A stretch of DNA of 56,141 bases, from contig JADLEG010000181.1 of assembly GCA_020846275.1 (NCBI GenBank), positions 1 to 56,141 on the forward strand, given 5' to 3'. The notes below the pieces were generated by a model that worked only from the letters and a program-made list of their open reading frames with translations, was not told where the DNA came from and searched no databases. The translations under genes were made by a program, and so were the position numbers. Source of the DNA: Alphaproteobacteria bacterium. Lineage in GTDB: Bacteria; Pseudomonadota; Alphaproteobacteria; JAEULC01. This document shows, in pieces, positions 16,751 through 26,906 of this stretch (within the stretch, counting starts at the first letter, position 1; each line of letters begins with the position of its first letter).

Positions 16751-17661
16751 CGACGGATGCCGCCCCGGCGATCGCCCATCGGCCCGCCGGCGACGAGGCG
16801 CTGAACGCAGGGCGCTACAAGACCGCGCGGCGGCTGGAGGAACTGGCGCTGGGCGGCCTGGCGCTGCCCGCGCTGCTGCTGATCGGCCTGATCGCGCTGG
16901 CGCCCAACCTCTGGCTTTGCTGGCTGTCCTTCTATGGACCGAACGGCTTCACGCTCGCCTACTACGAACGCCTGCTGCACCCCAATTACATGCTGACGCT
17001 GAAGACCACGTTCGAGCTGTCGTTCCTGGTGACGGGGATCTGCATGGCGCTGGGCTATCCGCTGGCCTACCTGATCGCCCAGTCCAGCCAGCGCATGGCA
17101 TCGCTGCTGCTCCTGCTGGTGATGTTCCCGGTGTGGACCTCGCTGCTGGTGCGCTGCTATGCGTGGCTCGTGCTGCTGCAGCGCCGCGGCTTGATCAATA
17201 CCTGGCTCGGCGATGCCGGGATCATCGAAACCCCGCTGCGCCTCGTGCACAACTTCACCGGCACCACGATCGGCATGGTGCATATCATGCTGCCGTTCAT
17301 GGTGCTGCCGCTCTATGCGGCGATGCGCGCGATCAGTCCCGACTACATGCGCGCGGCGGCCAACCTGGGCGCTTCGCCGATCAAGGCGTTCTGGCAGGTC
17401 TTCGTGCCGTTGTCGCTGCCCGGCCTGGTGGCGGGCGTGATCATCGTGTTCGTCCTTTGCCTCGGCTTCTACGTGACCCCGGCGCTGTTGGGCGGCGGGC
17501 GGGTGATGATGTGGTCGATGCAGATCGAGCGGACCGTCACCTATCATTCCGACTGGGGCGCTGCGAGCGCGCTGGGGGTCGTTCTGCTGGTGATGACGCT
17601 GCTGATCCTGTGGCTGGTCGGCAGGCTTGTCGGGTTCGAGCGGATCATGGGCTCGCGCTGA
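16747..17661 (+). CDS. Polyamine-type ABC transporter permease (PotB family)
   Basis: 304 residues with six predicted membrane segments. Landmarks: LALPALLLIGLIALAPNLWLCW near residue 40, the TFELSFLVTGICMALGYPLAYL segment, and the EAA-like loop DYMRAAANLGASPIKAFWQVFVPLSLPG (about 200-228) that docks on the ATPase. Overlaps the ATPase gene by four bases and the next permease by one base (TGATG), indicating coupled translation. Confidence 0.92.
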   Translation: MTTDAAPAIAHRPAGDEALNAGRYKTARRLEELALGGLALPALLLIGLIALAPNLWLCWLSFYGPNGFTLAYYERLLHPNYMLTLKTTFELSFLVTGICMALGYPLAYLIAQSSQRMASLLLLLVMFPVWTSLLVRCYAWLVLLQRRGLINTWLGDAGIIETPLRLVHNFTGTTIGMVHIMLPFMVLPLYAAMRAISPDYMRAAANLGASPIKAFWQVFVPLSLPGLVAGVIIVFVLCLGFYVTPALLGGGRVMMWSMQIERTVTYHSDWGAASALGVVLLVMTLLILWLVGRLVGFERIMGSR

Positions 17662-18473
17662 TGCCGCGGGGAATAGCGACCGAGACCCAGATCACGCACC
17701 GGCGCCGCTCCTGGCTCTACGTGCTTGTCGCCCTGACCGTGCTGTTCCTGATCCTGCCGAGCCTGCTGGTGATCCCGCTCAGCTTCTCGGATTCGCGCTA
17801 CCTGGCGTTTCCGCCGCCCGGATGGTCGACGCGCTGGTATGCGGCGTATTTCGCGGCAGTCGAATGGCGCGATGCGACCGTGGTCTCCTTGAGCGCCGCC
17901 GCCCTGACCACCATCCTGTCGACCGTGTTCGGCACGCTGGCCGCCTACAGCCTGCGCACGGCGCGCTCGCGGCTGGGACAGGTCGCCTATCTGGTCTTCG
18001 TCGCGCCGCTGGTGATCCCGGGCATTCTGGTCGCGATCGGCATTTTCCTCCTCTATGCCCAGGTCGGAATGAACAACACGCTCGAAGGAATCGTGCTGGC
18101 GCATTCGGTGATGGCCATACCGCTGGTGGTCATCACGGTGGCCTCGGGGCTGAAGAACTACGACATGAGCCAGGAGATGGTGGCGCGCAGCCTGGGTGCC
18201 AGCCGCCCCTGGGCGTTCTTGACCGTGACCCTGCCGCAAATCCGGGTTTCGGTGATCGCCGGCGCGCTGCTGGCCTTCATCACCTCGCTCGACGAGGTGG
18301 TGATCTCGCTGTTCATCGCCGGCGGCGACAAGGCGACCCTGACGAAGCGCATGTTCAATGCCCTGCGCGACGAGATCGACCCCACGATCGCCGCTATCTC
18401 CACCCTGCTGATCGCCGTTTCCGTGATCCTGCTGGGGCTTAGCCAGTCGGTCCAGGCCCGGCCGAAGAACTAG
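17661..18473 (+). CDS. Polyamine-type ABC transporter permease (PotC family)
   Basis: 270 residues with six membrane segments. It has the PotC-style start (SWLYVLVALTVLFLILPSLLVIPLSFSDS), an EAA loop (MVARSLGASRPWAFLTVTLPQI, about 168-189) and the DEVVISLFIAGG stretch near the end. Last gene of the four-gene operon; its ATG shares the A of the preceding TGA. Together with the PotB-like protein it forms the membrane channel. Confidence 0.92.
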   Translation: MPRGIATETQITHRRRSWLYVLVALTVLFLILPSLLVIPLSFSDSRYLAFPPPGWSTRWYAAYFAAVEWRDATVVSLSAAALTTILSTVFGTLAAYSLRTARSRLGQVAYLVFVAPLVIPGILVAIGIFLLYAQVGMNNTLEGIVLAHSVMAIPLVVITVASGLKNYDMSQEMVARSLGASRPWAFLTVTLPQIRVSVIAGALLAFITSLDEVVISLFIAGGDKATLTKRMFNALRDEIDPTIAAISTLLIAVSVILLGLSQSVQARPKN

Positions 18474-18530
18474 GCATGCGACCGGCGCCCGGCCGGGGTG
18501 AGGGTCGCCTGGTACTCGTCCGGACAACCC

Positions 18531-18559
18531 TTGACCGCCCATCGATGGCGTGGCTAGGT
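18531..18559 (+). promoter_or_regulatory. Putative promoter of the first peptide-type ABC operon
   Basis: TTGACC (18531-18536) and CTAGGT (18554-18559) are 17 bp apart, 90 bases upstream of the binding-protein start. The region between the preceding permease gene and this operon holds nothing else recognisable. Confidence 0.35.
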
Positions 18560-18649
18560 TGGCGGCGAAAAGAAGGGCACCGGCGCCCCCCGACTAGCGT
18601 GGTCGGCGGCGGCAAGCTGGCCGGAAGTGCCAAGGTAGGGAGGATGGAA

Positions 18650-20593
18650 ATGCAAGCTATGATCGGTATGGCTTCGCCGCGCGCGGGCCTTGGCATCGCG
18701 GCCGCGCTGGCGATCGCGTTTGCCGGCCTGGCCGGGCCGGCCGCGGCCCAGTCCAAGTACAAGGAAGCGCCGGCGCTGGCGGATCTGGTCAAGGCCGGCA
18801 AGTTGCCGCCGGTCGACCAGCGCTTGCCGGAGAATCCCCTGGTGGTCCCGGTCGTGGAGAAGATCGGCCAGTATGGGGGCGTGTGGCGCCGCGCCTTCCT
18901 CGGCCCGGCCGACGCCAACAACTACGTCCGCGTCGTGTTCGACGCCCTGTTCCGCTTCGCGCCGGACGGCGCGAAGATCGAGCCCAAGATCGCGGCGGGC
19001 GCCGAGCCATCGGCGGATTTCAAGTCCTGGACGATCAAGCTGCGCAAGGGCTCGAAATGGTCGGACGGCGCGCCCTTCACGTCCGACGACATCGTGTTCT
19101 GGTACAAGGACGTCGTGCTCAACAAGGACCTGAGCCCGTCGCTGCCGCAGTGGATCAAGAACAAGGACGGCTCGGCCGCCCTGGTCGAGAAGGTGGACCC
19201 CGAGACGGTCAAGTTCACCTACAAGGAGCCGGCGACGCTGTTCCTGACGGCCGTCGCCAATGCCGACGGCGCCGACCGCACCTACGCGATGTTCCTGCCG
19301 GCGCACTACCTGAAGAAGTTCCATCCCGCCTACACGGCCAAGGAAGAGATCGACAAGCAGGTTGCGGCTGCGGGCTTCAAGACCTGGACCGAACTGTTCG
19401 CGGCCAAGAATGCCCCGCCGGAAAACGTCGAGCGGCCGTCGATGGCGGCCTGGACGGCGGCGACCCGCATCAGCGAGCCGGTCTTCACGCTGAAGCGCAA
19501 TCCCTACTACGTCGGCGTCGATCCCGAGGGGAACCAGCTTCCCTATGTCGACGAGGTGCGTTTCACCTACTTCGCCGACACCCAGGCGCTGAACCTGGCG
19601 GCGATTGCCGGCGACTTCGACATGCAGGCGCGCCATATCCAGATGACCAACTACCCGGTCTTCAAGGAGCAGGAGAAGACCGGCAAGTACAAGGTCATCA
19701 CCTGGCCGACCTTCGGCGGCTCGGACGCGGCGATCCAGTTCAACGCCACCTACAAGGCCGACCCCGAGATCGGCAAGATGCTGGCCGCCAAAGAGTTCCG
19801 CATCGCCATGTCGCTGGCGATCAACCGCGAGCAGATCAAGGAGTCGGTGTTTCTGGGGCTGGGCGAAGCGCGCCAGGGCGTGCCGGCGCCGTGGCATCCC
19901 TACTATCCGGGCGACGAATACGCGCGGAAATACACCGAGTACAAGCCGGAGGAAGCCGGCAAGCTGCTCGACTCGATCGGCCTCAACAAGAAGGACGCGC
20001 AGGGCATCCGCCTGTTGCCGAACGGCAAGCCGGCCACGATCGAGCTCTCGATCGTGCCTGCGTTCGGCGCCTGGCCGGACGTCGGTCAGCTCGTGGCCAA
20101 GGACTGGGAGAAGGTCGGCATCAAGACGATCGTGCAGATCCGCGAGCGGGCGCTGCACTTCAAGATGCGCGACGCCAACGAGCTTATGGCGGAGATCTGG
20201 AACGAGGACACTTCCGCGTTCCCGTTCACCGGCAACTCCAAGTACGATCCGCGCAACAACCCGATCATGACCATGGGCCCGCTGTGGGGCCAGTGGGGGC
20301 TGACGGGTGGCAAGGAGGGCGTGGAGCCGCCGGCGTCGATGAAGCGGATCATGGAGATCGGCGACCTGACGCGCGCCGTGGGACCGGACGAGCAGGTGAA
20401 GCTTGCCAAGGAGATGTTCAAGCTCTGGGTCGACGACATGTACGAGATCGGCACGATCGGCCTTACTCCGATGGTGCAGGGCGTAGTGGTCGTCAACTCC
20501 AAGTTCCAGAACGTGCCGAAGACCATCGGCAACGACTGGCCGCTGCGCAGTCCGGGCAACGCGCGCACCGAGCAGTTCTTCTTCGCGCGCTAG
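18650..20593 (+). CDS. Peptide/opine-type ABC transporter binding protein, family 5 (system 1)
   Basis: 647 residues, longer than DppA (about 535), as in the large SBP_bac_5 proteins of Rhizobiales. Signal peptide about 1-33 (ending PAAAQ). The mature N-terminus (EAPALADLVKAGKLPPVDQR, then IGQYGGVWRR) and the core KWSDGAPFTSDDIVFWYKD are family hallmarks. ATG 18650 is chosen because AGGGAGG lies 6 bases upstream; another ATG at 18644 is too close to that site. It is a paralog of the binding protein at 29081-31126. Ligand unknown: oligopeptides, opines or sugar derivatives are all possible. Confidence 0.9.
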   Translation: MQAMIGMASPRAGLGIAAALAIAFAGLAGPAAAQSKYKEAPALADLVKAGKLPPVDQRLPENPLVVPVVEKIGQYGGVWRRAFLGPADANNYVRVVFDALFRFAPDGAKIEPKIAAGAEPSADFKSWTIKLRKGSKWSDGAPFTSDDIVFWYKDVVLNKDLSPSLPQWIKNKDGSAALVEKVDPETVKFTYKEPATLFLTAVANADGADRTYAMFLPAHYLKKFHPAYTAKEEIDKQVAAAGFKTWTELFAAKNAPPENVERPSMAAWTAATRISEPVFTLKRNPYYVGVDPEGNQLPYVDEVRFTYFADTQALNLAAIAGDFDMQARHIQMTNYPVFKEQEKTGKYKVITWPTFGGSDAAIQFNATYKADPEIGKMLAAKEFRIAMSLAINREQIKESVFLGLGEARQGVPAPWHPYYPGDEYARKYTEYKPEEAGKLLDSIGLNKKDAQGIRLLPNGKPATIELSIVPAFGAWPDVGQLVAKDWEKVGIKTIVQIRERALHFKMRDANELMAEIWNEDTSAFPFTGNSKYDPRNNPIMTMGPLWGQWGLTGGKEGVEPPASMKRIMEIGDLTRAVGPDEQVKLAKEMFKLWVDDMYEIGTIGLTPMVQGVVVVNSKFQNVPKTIGNDWPLRSPGNARTEQFFFAR

Positions 20594-20608
20594 CGGCCCG
20601 CCCGCGAA

Positions 20609-20637
20609 GGCCCCTGGCCGGCCGACGGCCGGGGGCC
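20609..20637 (+). promoter_or_regulatory. Intercistronic stem-loop after the system 1 binding protein gene
   Basis: GGCCCCTGGCCG (20609-20620) and CGGCCGGGGGCC (20626-20637) pair over 12 bp (one G-U) around a GCCGA loop, 15 bases after the stop codon. No T-tract follows, so read-through into the permease genes is expected, with the upstream message protected. Confidence 0.6.
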
Positions 20638-20663
20638 GGCGCGCGCCATCCCGGTGATCGTCG

Positions 20664-21650
20664 ATGACGCGGTACATCATCCAGCGCCTGCTGCTGCTGC
20701 CGTTCCTCCTGGTCCTGTTCTCGATCGTCGTGTTCGCGATCGTGCAGGCACCGCCGGGCGACTTCCTGACCGCCTATGTCGCGACCTTGGCTTCGTCGGG
20801 CAGCTCGATCAGCGCCGAGCACATCGCCGCGTTGCGTCATGAATATGGGCTCGATCAGCCAATGGCCGTGCAGTACCTGCGCTGGATGCAAAACCTGCTG
20901 AGCGGCAACCTGGGTCTGTCGCTGGAGTATCAGCGCCCGAATGCCGAGCTGATCGGCGAGCAGTTGACGCTTACCATCGCGCTGGCACTGCTGTCGTTCG
21001 TGCTTACCTGGGTGATCGCCGTGCCAGCCGGTATCTACTCCGCCACCCATCAGCGCTCGTTCTTCGACTACCTCTTTACCGTCATCAACTATGTCGGCGT
21101 CGCCACGCCCAACTTTCTGCTGGCCCTGGTCCTGATGTGGCTGGCTTTCGCCTATTTCGACGTCGGGATTACCGGGCTGTTCTCGTCCGAATACGCCAAT
21201 GCGCCGTGGAGCCTTGGGCGCGTCATCGACCTCCTGAAGCACATCTGGCTGCCGGCGCTCGTGCTGGGCATCGCCGGCACGGCGCGGCTGAGCCGCGTGA
21301 TGCGCGCCAACCTGCTGGACGAGCTCAACAAGCCCTATGTCATGACGGCGCGGGCGAAAGGCCTGTCGGAATGGCGGCTGGTGCTGCGCTACCCGGTGCG
21401 CCTGGCGTTCAATCCGCTGGTCAGCACGATCGGCTGGTACCTGCCGGCGCTGTTCTCGGGCAGCCTGATCGTCGCCACGGTGATGAATCTGCCCAATATC
21501 GGGCCGTTGCTGCTGCGGGCCTTGGTCAACCAGGATATGTATCTCGCCGGCAGCATCCTGCTGATCTACTGCTTCCTGACCATCATCGGCACGCTGATCT
21601 CCGACGTGCTGCTGGCCTGGATCGATCCGCGCATCCGGATGGAAAACTAG
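20664..21650 (+). CDS. Peptide-type ABC transporter permease, DppB family (system 1)
   Basis: 328 residues with six membrane segments. It starts MTRYIIQRLLLLPFLLVLFS and has the DppB periplasmic helix (HEYGLDQPMAVQYLRWMQNLL) and the EAA loop MTARAKGLSEWRLVLRYPVR (about 228-247). Compared with E. coli DppB it carries a Gly/Ser-rich insertion after PPGDF (about 34-52), also present in the second system at 28026-29018. One base separates it from the next permease gene. Confidence 0.92.
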   Translation: MTRYIIQRLLLLPFLLVLFSIVVFAIVQAPPGDFLTAYVATLASSGSSISAEHIAALRHEYGLDQPMAVQYLRWMQNLLSGNLGLSLEYQRPNAELIGEQLTLTIALALLSFVLTWVIAVPAGIYSATHQRSFFDYLFTVINYVGVATPNFLLALVLMWLAFAYFDVGITGLFSSEYANAPWSLGRVIDLLKHIWLPALVLGIAGTARLSRVMRANLLDELNKPYVMTARAKGLSEWRLVLRYPVRLAFNPLVSTIGWYLPALFSGSLIVATVMNLPNIGPLLLRALVNQDMYLAGSILLIYCFLTIIGTLISDVLLAWIDPRIRMEN

Positions 21651-21651
21651 C

Positions 21652-22767
21652 ATGGTCGCCGTGGCGCCCGACACGTCGGCGGCGGAGGACCGCGTATCGG
21701 TCGCGTCGAACTGGACGCTGGTGTGGTGGCGCTTCCGCAAGCATCGGCTGGCGCTGTTCAGCGCGGGCATCCTGATCTGCCTCTACGCCGTGGTGATCGC
21801 GCCGGATTTCTTCAGCACGCAGGATCCCGAGCTGACCGACGCGCGACAGGCGTTCATCCCGGTCCAGACTCTGCACCTGTTCGACGAGGGCGGCTTCAAG
21901 CCCTGGGTCCCGGGTATCGTCGGCAAGCGCAATTCCGTCACGCTGCGGATGGAATGGACCACCGATCCGGCCCGCAAGGCCTATGTTGGCTTCTTTGTCC
22001 AGGGCTACCCCTACCGGATTCTCGGGCTGTTCGAGACCAGGACGCACCTGATCGGGCCGGTCGAGGCAAACCAGCGCATCTTCCTGCTGGGATCGGACCG
22101 GCTGGGTCGCGACCAGTGGTCGCGCATCATGCACGGCACGCAGACATCGATGACGATCGGCCTGGTCGCGGTGACGCTCAGCGTGCTGCTCGGCGTGCTG
22201 CTGGGCGGCATATCGGGCTATTACGGCGGCCTGCCCGACCAGATCATCCAGCGCATGATCGAATTGCTGCAGTCCGTGCCGACGATTCCCATCTGGCTGG
22301 CGCTGTCGGCGGCCCTGCCGCGCGACTGGACGCCGCAGCAGGTGTTCTTCGCCATCACGGTGATCCTGTCGCTGGTGGGCTGGACCACGCTGGGCCGCGA
22401 GGTCCGCGGCCGTTTCCTCGCGTTGCGCGAGGAGGATTTCGTGCTGGCGGCCGACCTGGCCGGGGCCAGCCGGACCCGCATCATCATGCGGCACATGGTG
22501 CCGACCTTCCTCAGCCATATCATCGCCACCAGCTCGCTGGCGATCCCGGTGATGATCATCAACGAGACGTCGCTCAGCTTTCTGGGGCTGGGCATCCGGC
22601 CCCCGGCGATCAGCTGGGGCGTCTTGCTGCAGGAGGCGCAGAACATCCAGACCCTGGCGCTCGCCCCCTGGCTGCTGATCCCCGGCTTGCTGGTGATCGT
22701 GGCCGTCCTTGCCTTCAATCTCGTGGGCGACGGGCTGCGCGATGCTTCCGACCCGTACAGCCATTGA
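21652..22767 (+). CDS. Peptide-type ABC transporter permease, DppC family with large periplasmic insertion (system 1)
   Basis: 371 residues, about 75-80 more than ordinary DppC. After the first membrane helix (about 36-52) there is a non-hydrophobic segment of about 100 residues (roughly 58-150, containing LHLFDEGGFKPWVPG and GYPYRILGLFETRTHLIGPV) before LLGSDRLGRDQWSRIMHGTQ and the remaining helices. The EAA loop is LAADLAGASRTRIIMRHMVP. The insertion faces the periplasm, where the loaded binding protein docks. Ends one base before the ATPase gene. Confidence 0.9.
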   Translation: MVAVAPDTSAAEDRVSVASNWTLVWWRFRKHRLALFSAGILICLYAVVIAPDFFSTQDPELTDARQAFIPVQTLHLFDEGGFKPWVPGIVGKRNSVTLRMEWTTDPARKAYVGFFVQGYPYRILGLFETRTHLIGPVEANQRIFLLGSDRLGRDQWSRIMHGTQTSMTIGLVAVTLSVLLGVLLGGISGYYGGLPDQIIQRMIELLQSVPTIPIWLALSAALPRDWTPQQVFFAITVILSLVGWTTLGREVRGRFLALREEDFVLAADLAGASRTRIIMRHMVPTFLSHIIATSSLAIPVMIINETSLSFLGLGIRPPAISWGVLLQEAQNIQTLALAPWLLIPGLLVIVAVLAFNLVGDGLRDASDPYSH

Positions 22768-22768
22768 G

Positions 22769-23830
22769 ATGAACCCGGCGCCGCCGCTGCTTTCCGTGCG
22801 CGACCTGCACGTGTCGTTCGCGATGGACGAGGGGCTGGTCCGCGCGGTCGATGGCGCCAGCTTCGACGTGCTGCCGGGCCAGACCGTGGGCATCGTCGGC
22901 GAGAGCGGCTGCGGCAAGAGCGTCACGATGAAGGCGATCCTGCAGCTCGTGGAGCAGCCCGGCCGGATCGCCAGCGGCGAGATCCTGTTCCGCCGCCGCA
23001 CGGGTCCGGCCGCGACCGACGGCGAGGAGGTGGTCGATCTGGCCCGATTGCCGTCGCGCGGCGTCGAGATGCGCGCGATCCGCGGTGCCGAGATCGCGCT
23101 GATCCCGCAGGAGCCGATGGCCGCCTTCAGCCCGGTGCATACGGTCGGCGACCAGATCGTCGAGGCGCTGCAGCTGCACGGGCGCCAATGGCGGACGGAC
23201 GGCGGGCCGCTCAGCCGCAAGGATGCGCGTCAGATCACCGTGGACCTGTTCCGCGACGTCGGGATCTCCATGCCCGAGCAGCGGATCGACGCCTATTCCT
23301 GGCAGCTCTCGGGCGGGCTGCGCCAGCGCGCGATGATCGCCATGGCATTGTCCTGCAAGCCGCGCCTGCTGATCGCGGACGAGCCGACGACGGCCATCGA
23401 CGTGACGACCCAGGCGCAGGTTCTCGGCCTCCTGCGGGAATTGCAGCGCAAGTACGGCACCGCGATCATCTTCATCACCCATGACCTGGGCGTGATCGCC
23501 CAGATGGCCAGCTACGTGGTGGTGATGTATCTCGGCCGCATCATGGAGGAAGGACCGGTCGACGATATCTTCCATGCGCCCAAGCATCCCTATACGCGCG
23601 CGCTGCTGCGGTCGATCCCCAGCCTGTACGGCCGGGCACGCGTCGCGCTGCCCGTCATCACCGGCTCGCTGCCGCATCCCTTCAACCGTCCGGCGGGATG
23701 CCCGTTCCATCCCCGCTGCGGCGACGTAATACCAGGAATGTGCACTACGCGCGTGCCGAGCCTGCAGAACATCGCCGCGCGGCAACAGGCGAGCTGCTTC
23801 CTCTATCACGACAAGGCGGACCCGGCATGA
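22769..23830 (+). CDS. Peptide-type ABC transporter ATP-binding protein, DppD family (system 1)
   Basis: 353 residues. Walker [10 protein letters not shown] (about 43-51), signature [15 protein letters not shown], Walker [19 protein letters not shown] and switch [11 protein letters not shown]. The C-terminus has the oligopeptide-transporter extension with [12 protein letters not shown] and three cysteines in [15 protein letters not shown], a cysteine-rich motif that binds an iron-sulfur cluster in DppD/OppD relatives. The ATG at 22769 follows the permease stop by one base; it overlaps the next ATPase gene by four (ATGA). Confidence 0.92.
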   Translation: MNPAPPLLSVRDLHVSFAMDEGLVRAVDGASFDVLPGQTVGIVGESGCGKSVTMKAILQLVEQPGRIASGEILFRRRTGPAATDGEEVVDLARLPSRGVEMRAIRGAEIALIPQEPMAAFSPVHTVGDQIVEALQLHGRQWRTDGGPLSRKDARQITVDLFRDVGISMPEQRIDAYSWQLSGGLRQRAMIAMALSCKPRLLIADEPTTAIDVTTQAQVLGLLRELQRKYGTAIIFITHDLGVIAQMASYVVVMYLGRIMEEGPVDDIFHAPKHPYTRALLRSIPSLYGRARVALPVITGSLPHPFNRPAGCPFHPRCGDVIPGMCTTRVPSLQNIAARQQASCFLYHDKADPA

Positions 23831-24849
23831 CCGCGCAAGCCGGCGCCCCGCTGCTGGAAGTCCGCGGCCTGCGGAAATACTTCCCGATCGTCAAGGGAAT
23901 GTTCCGGCGCGTCGTCGGTCAGGTGCGCGCCGTCGACGACGTCAGCTTCACGATCCAGGAGGGCGAGACGCTGGGTCTGGTCGGGGAGAGCGGTTGCGGC
24001 AAGACCACGACATCGCGCTGCATCCTGCGCGCCATGGCGCCGTCGGGCGGCCAGATTCTCTTCCGCAGCCGGCAAGGCGCGATGGTCGACCTGGCGCCGA
24101 TGGTGCGTGCGGAGCTGCGACCGTTCCGGCCCGAAATACAGATGATCTTCCAGGATCCGTTCAGCTCGCTCAATCCGCGCATGACCCTGCTCGACAATGT
24201 CGGCGAGCCGCTGCTGATCAATGGCATGCGCAACCGTCGCGAACGAACCGACCGCGTGGCCGAGCTGTTGCGGCTGGTGGGGCTGCGCCCAGAATTCATG
24301 CACCGCTTTCCGCATGCCTTCAGCGGCGGGCAGCGCCAGCGGATCGGCATCGCCCGCGCGCTGTCGACCAATCCGCGGCTGGTCGTCGCCGACGAGCCGG
24401 TATCCGCGCTCGACGTCTCGGTGCAGGCGCAGGTGCTGAACCTGCTGCTCGAGCTGCAGTCGCGGCTGCACCTGACCTTCCTGTTCGTGGCGCACGATCT
24501 TTCGGTGGTGCGCCATATTTCGGATCGCGTGGCCGTGATGTATGTCGGCCAGCTTGTCGAGCTGGCGCCGACCTCGGCGATCTTCGAGCGGCCGCGGCAT
24601 CCCTATACGGCGGCGCTGATGCGCGCCGTCCCCGTGCCCGATCCGCGCGCATCGAACATTGGCGGCGCGTTGAAGGGCGAAGTGCCGAGCCCGGCGGCGC
24701 CGCCGTCCGGCTGCTATTTCCACCCGCGCTGCCGGTTCGCCGACGAGCGGTGCCGGCGCGACGCGCCGCCCCTGCGCGAGATCGCGCCCGGGCATTTCGC
24801 GCGGTGCCACCTGGCCGAGCAGCTGAACCTCGATATCCGCCAGGGGTAG
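23827..24849 (+). CDS. Peptide-type ABC transporter ATP-binding protein, DppF family (system 1)
   Basis: 340 residues. The start [18 protein letters not shown] is typical of DppF/OppF. Walker [11 protein letters not shown] (about 54-63), Q-loop [13 protein letters not shown], signature [15 protein letters not shown], Walker [17 protein letters not shown], switch [12 protein letters not shown]-terminal [12 protein letters not shown] and [14 protein letters not shown] carry the family cysteines. Last gene of system 1. It faces its paralog of system 2 tail to tail with only 21 bases between the stop codons. Confidence 0.92.
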   Translation: MTAQAGAPLLEVRGLRKYFPIVKGMFRRVVGQVRAVDDVSFTIQEGETLGLVGESGCGKTTTSRCILRAMAPSGGQILFRSRQGAMVDLAPMVRAELRPFRPEIQMIFQDPFSSLNPRMTLLDNVGEPLLINGMRNRRERTDRVAELLRLVGLRPEFMHRFPHAFSGGQRQRIGIARALSTNPRLVVADEPVSALDVSVQAQVLNLLLELQSRLHLTFLFVAHDLSVVRHISDRVAVMYVGQLVELAPTSAIFERPRHPYTAALMRAVPVPDPRASNIGGALKGEVPSPAAPPSGCYFHPRCRFADERCRRDAPPLREIAPGHFARCHLAEQLNLDIRQG

Positions 24850-24870
24850 CGGGACCGTATGGACCGGTGT

Positions 24871-25896
24871 CTACGCGTGTGCGGCCGATGCCACGCCCGT
24901 AAGGCCAAGCTCGGTCGACCGGTGGCATGCCACAAGGCTGCCGTCCACGGTCGCCAGTCGCGGCAATTCCTGCCGGCAGCGTTCGATCGCGTAGCGGCAA
25001 CGGGGATGGAAAGCGCAACCCGGCGGGGCGTTCGCCGGATCGGCGACCTCGCCTTCCAGCACGATGCGCTTGGCGCGGCGCCTTGGGTCGGGCGTGGGCA
25101 CCGCCGACAGCAGCGCCTCGGTATAGGGGTGCTTCGGGCGGTGGAAGATCGTGGCGGTCGAGGCCACCTCGACGATGCGGCCGACATACATGACCGCCAC
25201 GCGGTGGCTGACATGCTTGACGACCGAAAGATCGTGGGCGACGAACAGGTAGGACAGGCCCAGCCGCTCCTGCAGGTCGAGCATCAGGTTGATGATCTGG
25301 GCCTGGACCGAGACGTCCAGGGCCGATACCGGCTCGTCCGCCACGATCAGCGTCGGATTGAGCGCGAGCGCGCGGGCGATGCCGATGCGCTGGCGCTGCC
25401 CGCCTGAAAATGCGTGCGGGAAGCGGTTCATGTAGGCCCGCGGCAACTGCACGAGGTCGAGCAGCTCGCCAACGCGCGTCCGCCGGGCGGCCAGGCTGCT
25501 GACGCCGTTGACCAGCAGCGGTTCGCCGATGATGTCGGCGATCGTCATGCGCGGATTGAGCGACGAGTACGGATCCTGGAAGATCATCTGGATCTGGCGG
25601 CGCAGGGGGCGCAGCTCGGCGCGGGGCAGGACGGCGACATCGACGTTGCGCGTCGGGTCGGTTCTGAACCGGATCGCTCCCGCCGTGGGGTGCACCGCGC
25701 GCAGGATGCAGCGCGAGGTCGTGGTCTTGCCGCAGCCCGATTCGCCCACCAGCGACAGGGTTTCGCCACGGTCGATCGTGAACGACACGTCGTCGACGGC
25801 CTTCACCTCGCCGACGACCTTGCGCAGCAGGCCACGGCGGATCGGGAAGTATTTCTTGAGGCCCTCGACCGAAAGGATCGTCTGCGGCGACGTCAT
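24871..25896 (-). CDS. Peptide-type ABC transporter ATP-binding protein, DppF family (system 2)
   Basis: 341 residues, clearly paralogous to the ATPase at 23827-24849 over the whole length (both share [21 protein letters not shown] and [19 protein letters not shown] segments). All ATPase motifs are intact: [34 protein letters not shown] and [11 protein letters not shown]. The C-terminal Cys motif is [17 protein letters not shown] 25896 overlaps the upstream ATPase stop by four bases; longer in-frame starts would run far into that gene. Last gene of system 2. Confidence 0.92.
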   Translation of the reverse strand: MTSPQTILSVEGLKKYFPIRRGLLRKVVGEVKAVDDVSFTIDRGETLSLVGESGCGKTTTSRCILRAVHPTAGAIRFRTDPTRNVDVAVLPRAELRPLRRQIQMIFQDPYSSLNPRMTIADIIGEPLLVNGVSSLAARRTRVGELLDLVQLPRAYMNRFPHAFSGGQRQRIGIARALALNPTLIVADEPVSALDVSVQAQIINLMLDLQERLGLSYLFVAHDLSVVKHVSHRVAVMYVGRIVEVASTATIFHRPKHPYTEALLSAVPTPDPRRRAKRIVLEGEVADPANAPPGCAFHPRCRYAIERCRQELPRLATVDGSLVACHRSTELGLTGVASAAHA

Positions 25897-26906
25897 TCGG
25901 CGGCCTCGGCCGGTCGACCATAGAGAACGCAGCGTACCTCGTGCCGCTCGTCGAGCTTGGTCACAACCGGAACGGTCCGGTCGCAGACCCCGGCAATGCT
26001 GCGCGCGCAGCGCGGATGGAAGGGACAACCCTCGGGCCGCGCATAGGGGTGCGGAATGCTGCCGGCGATGGTCGCCAGGCGCGAACGCGGCTCAGCCAGG
26101 ACCGACGGGATCGAGCGCAGCAGCGCCTGGGTATAGGGATGCCGCGGCGCATGGAAGATCGCATCGACCGGTCCCGACTCCACGACCTTGCCCAGGTACA
26201 TCACCGCGACCGTATCGGCCATCTCGGCGATGACCCCCATGTCGTGGGTGATCAGGATCACGGCCAGCCGCCGTTCGTCCTGGATCCGCCTGATGAGGTC
26301 GAGGATCTGCGCCTGGGTCGTTACGTCCAGCGCCGTCGTCGGCTCGTCGGCGATCAGGATTCGCGGCTCGGCGGCCAGGGCGAGCGCGATCATCACGCGC
26401 TGGCGCAGCCCGCCGGAAAGCTCGAAGGAATAGGCGTCGACGCGCTGCTCGGGCCGGGGGATGCCGACGAGCTGCAGCAACTCGACCGCCCGCTGCCGGG
26501 CTTCCTTGGTCGTCACGGCGCGGTGAAGCCGCACCGCCTCCATCAGCTGGTTGCCGATCGTGTAGAAGGCGGACAGCGAGCTCATCGGCTCCTGGAACAC
26601 GTAGCCGATGTCGCCGCCGCGGATCGCGCGCATCTCGCGGCGGCGCGGATCGATCTTGGCCAGGTCGACGATGCCGCCGTCGTCCCGGCGCAGCAGGATC
26701 TCGCCGCTTTCCACCTCGCCGGGACGGTCGACGATCCGCAGGATCGAGCGCGCGGTGACGCTCTTGCCGCAACCCGACTCGCCGACGATGCCCAGCGTGC
26801 CGCCGGGATAGAGGTCGAACGACGCGCCGTCGACCGCCCGCACGACGCCTTCCTCGGGCCGGAAATAGGTCACCAGGTCGCGGACCGAAAGGATCGGATC
26901 AGCCAT
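25893..26906 (-). CDS. Peptide-type ABC transporter ATP-binding protein, DppD family (system 2)
   Basis: 337 residues. Walker [10 protein letters not shown], signature [15 protein letters not shown], Walker [19 protein letters not shown], switch [12 protein letters not shown]-terminal [14 protein letters not shown] and [15 protein letters not shown]. Paralog of the system 1 ATPase at 22769-23830. Overlaps the upstream permease gene by 8 bases and the downstream ATPase by four, so it is part of one coupled message. Confidence 0.92.
   Translation of the reverse strand: MADPILSVRDLVTYFRPEEGVVRAVDGASFDLYPGGTLGIVGESGCGKSVTARSILRIVDRPGEVESGEILLRRDDGGIVDLAKIDPRRREMRAIRGGDIGYVFQEPMSSLSAFYTIGNQLMEAVRLHRAVTTKEARQRAVELLQLVGIPRPEQRVDAYSFELSGGLRQRVMIALALAAEPRILIADEPTTALDVTTQAQILDLIRRIQDERRLAVILITHDMGVIAEMADTVAVMYLGKVVESGPVDAIFHAPRHPYTQALLRSIPSVLAEPRSRLATIAGSIPHPYARPEGCPFHPRCARSIAGVCDRTVPVVTKLDERHEVRCVLYGRPAEAAE

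Noticed and set aside
18554..20680. Long minus-strand open frame opposite the system 1 binding protein
   Set aside because: Low-complexity Arg/His/Asp-rich translation without a domain or ribosome site. The plus-strand gene has signal peptide, family motifs and a good ribosome site.
24850..24870. Bidirectional terminator between the two head-on operons
   Set aside because: The 21-base gap contains only a weak ACCG/CGGT pairing and no T-run on either strand.
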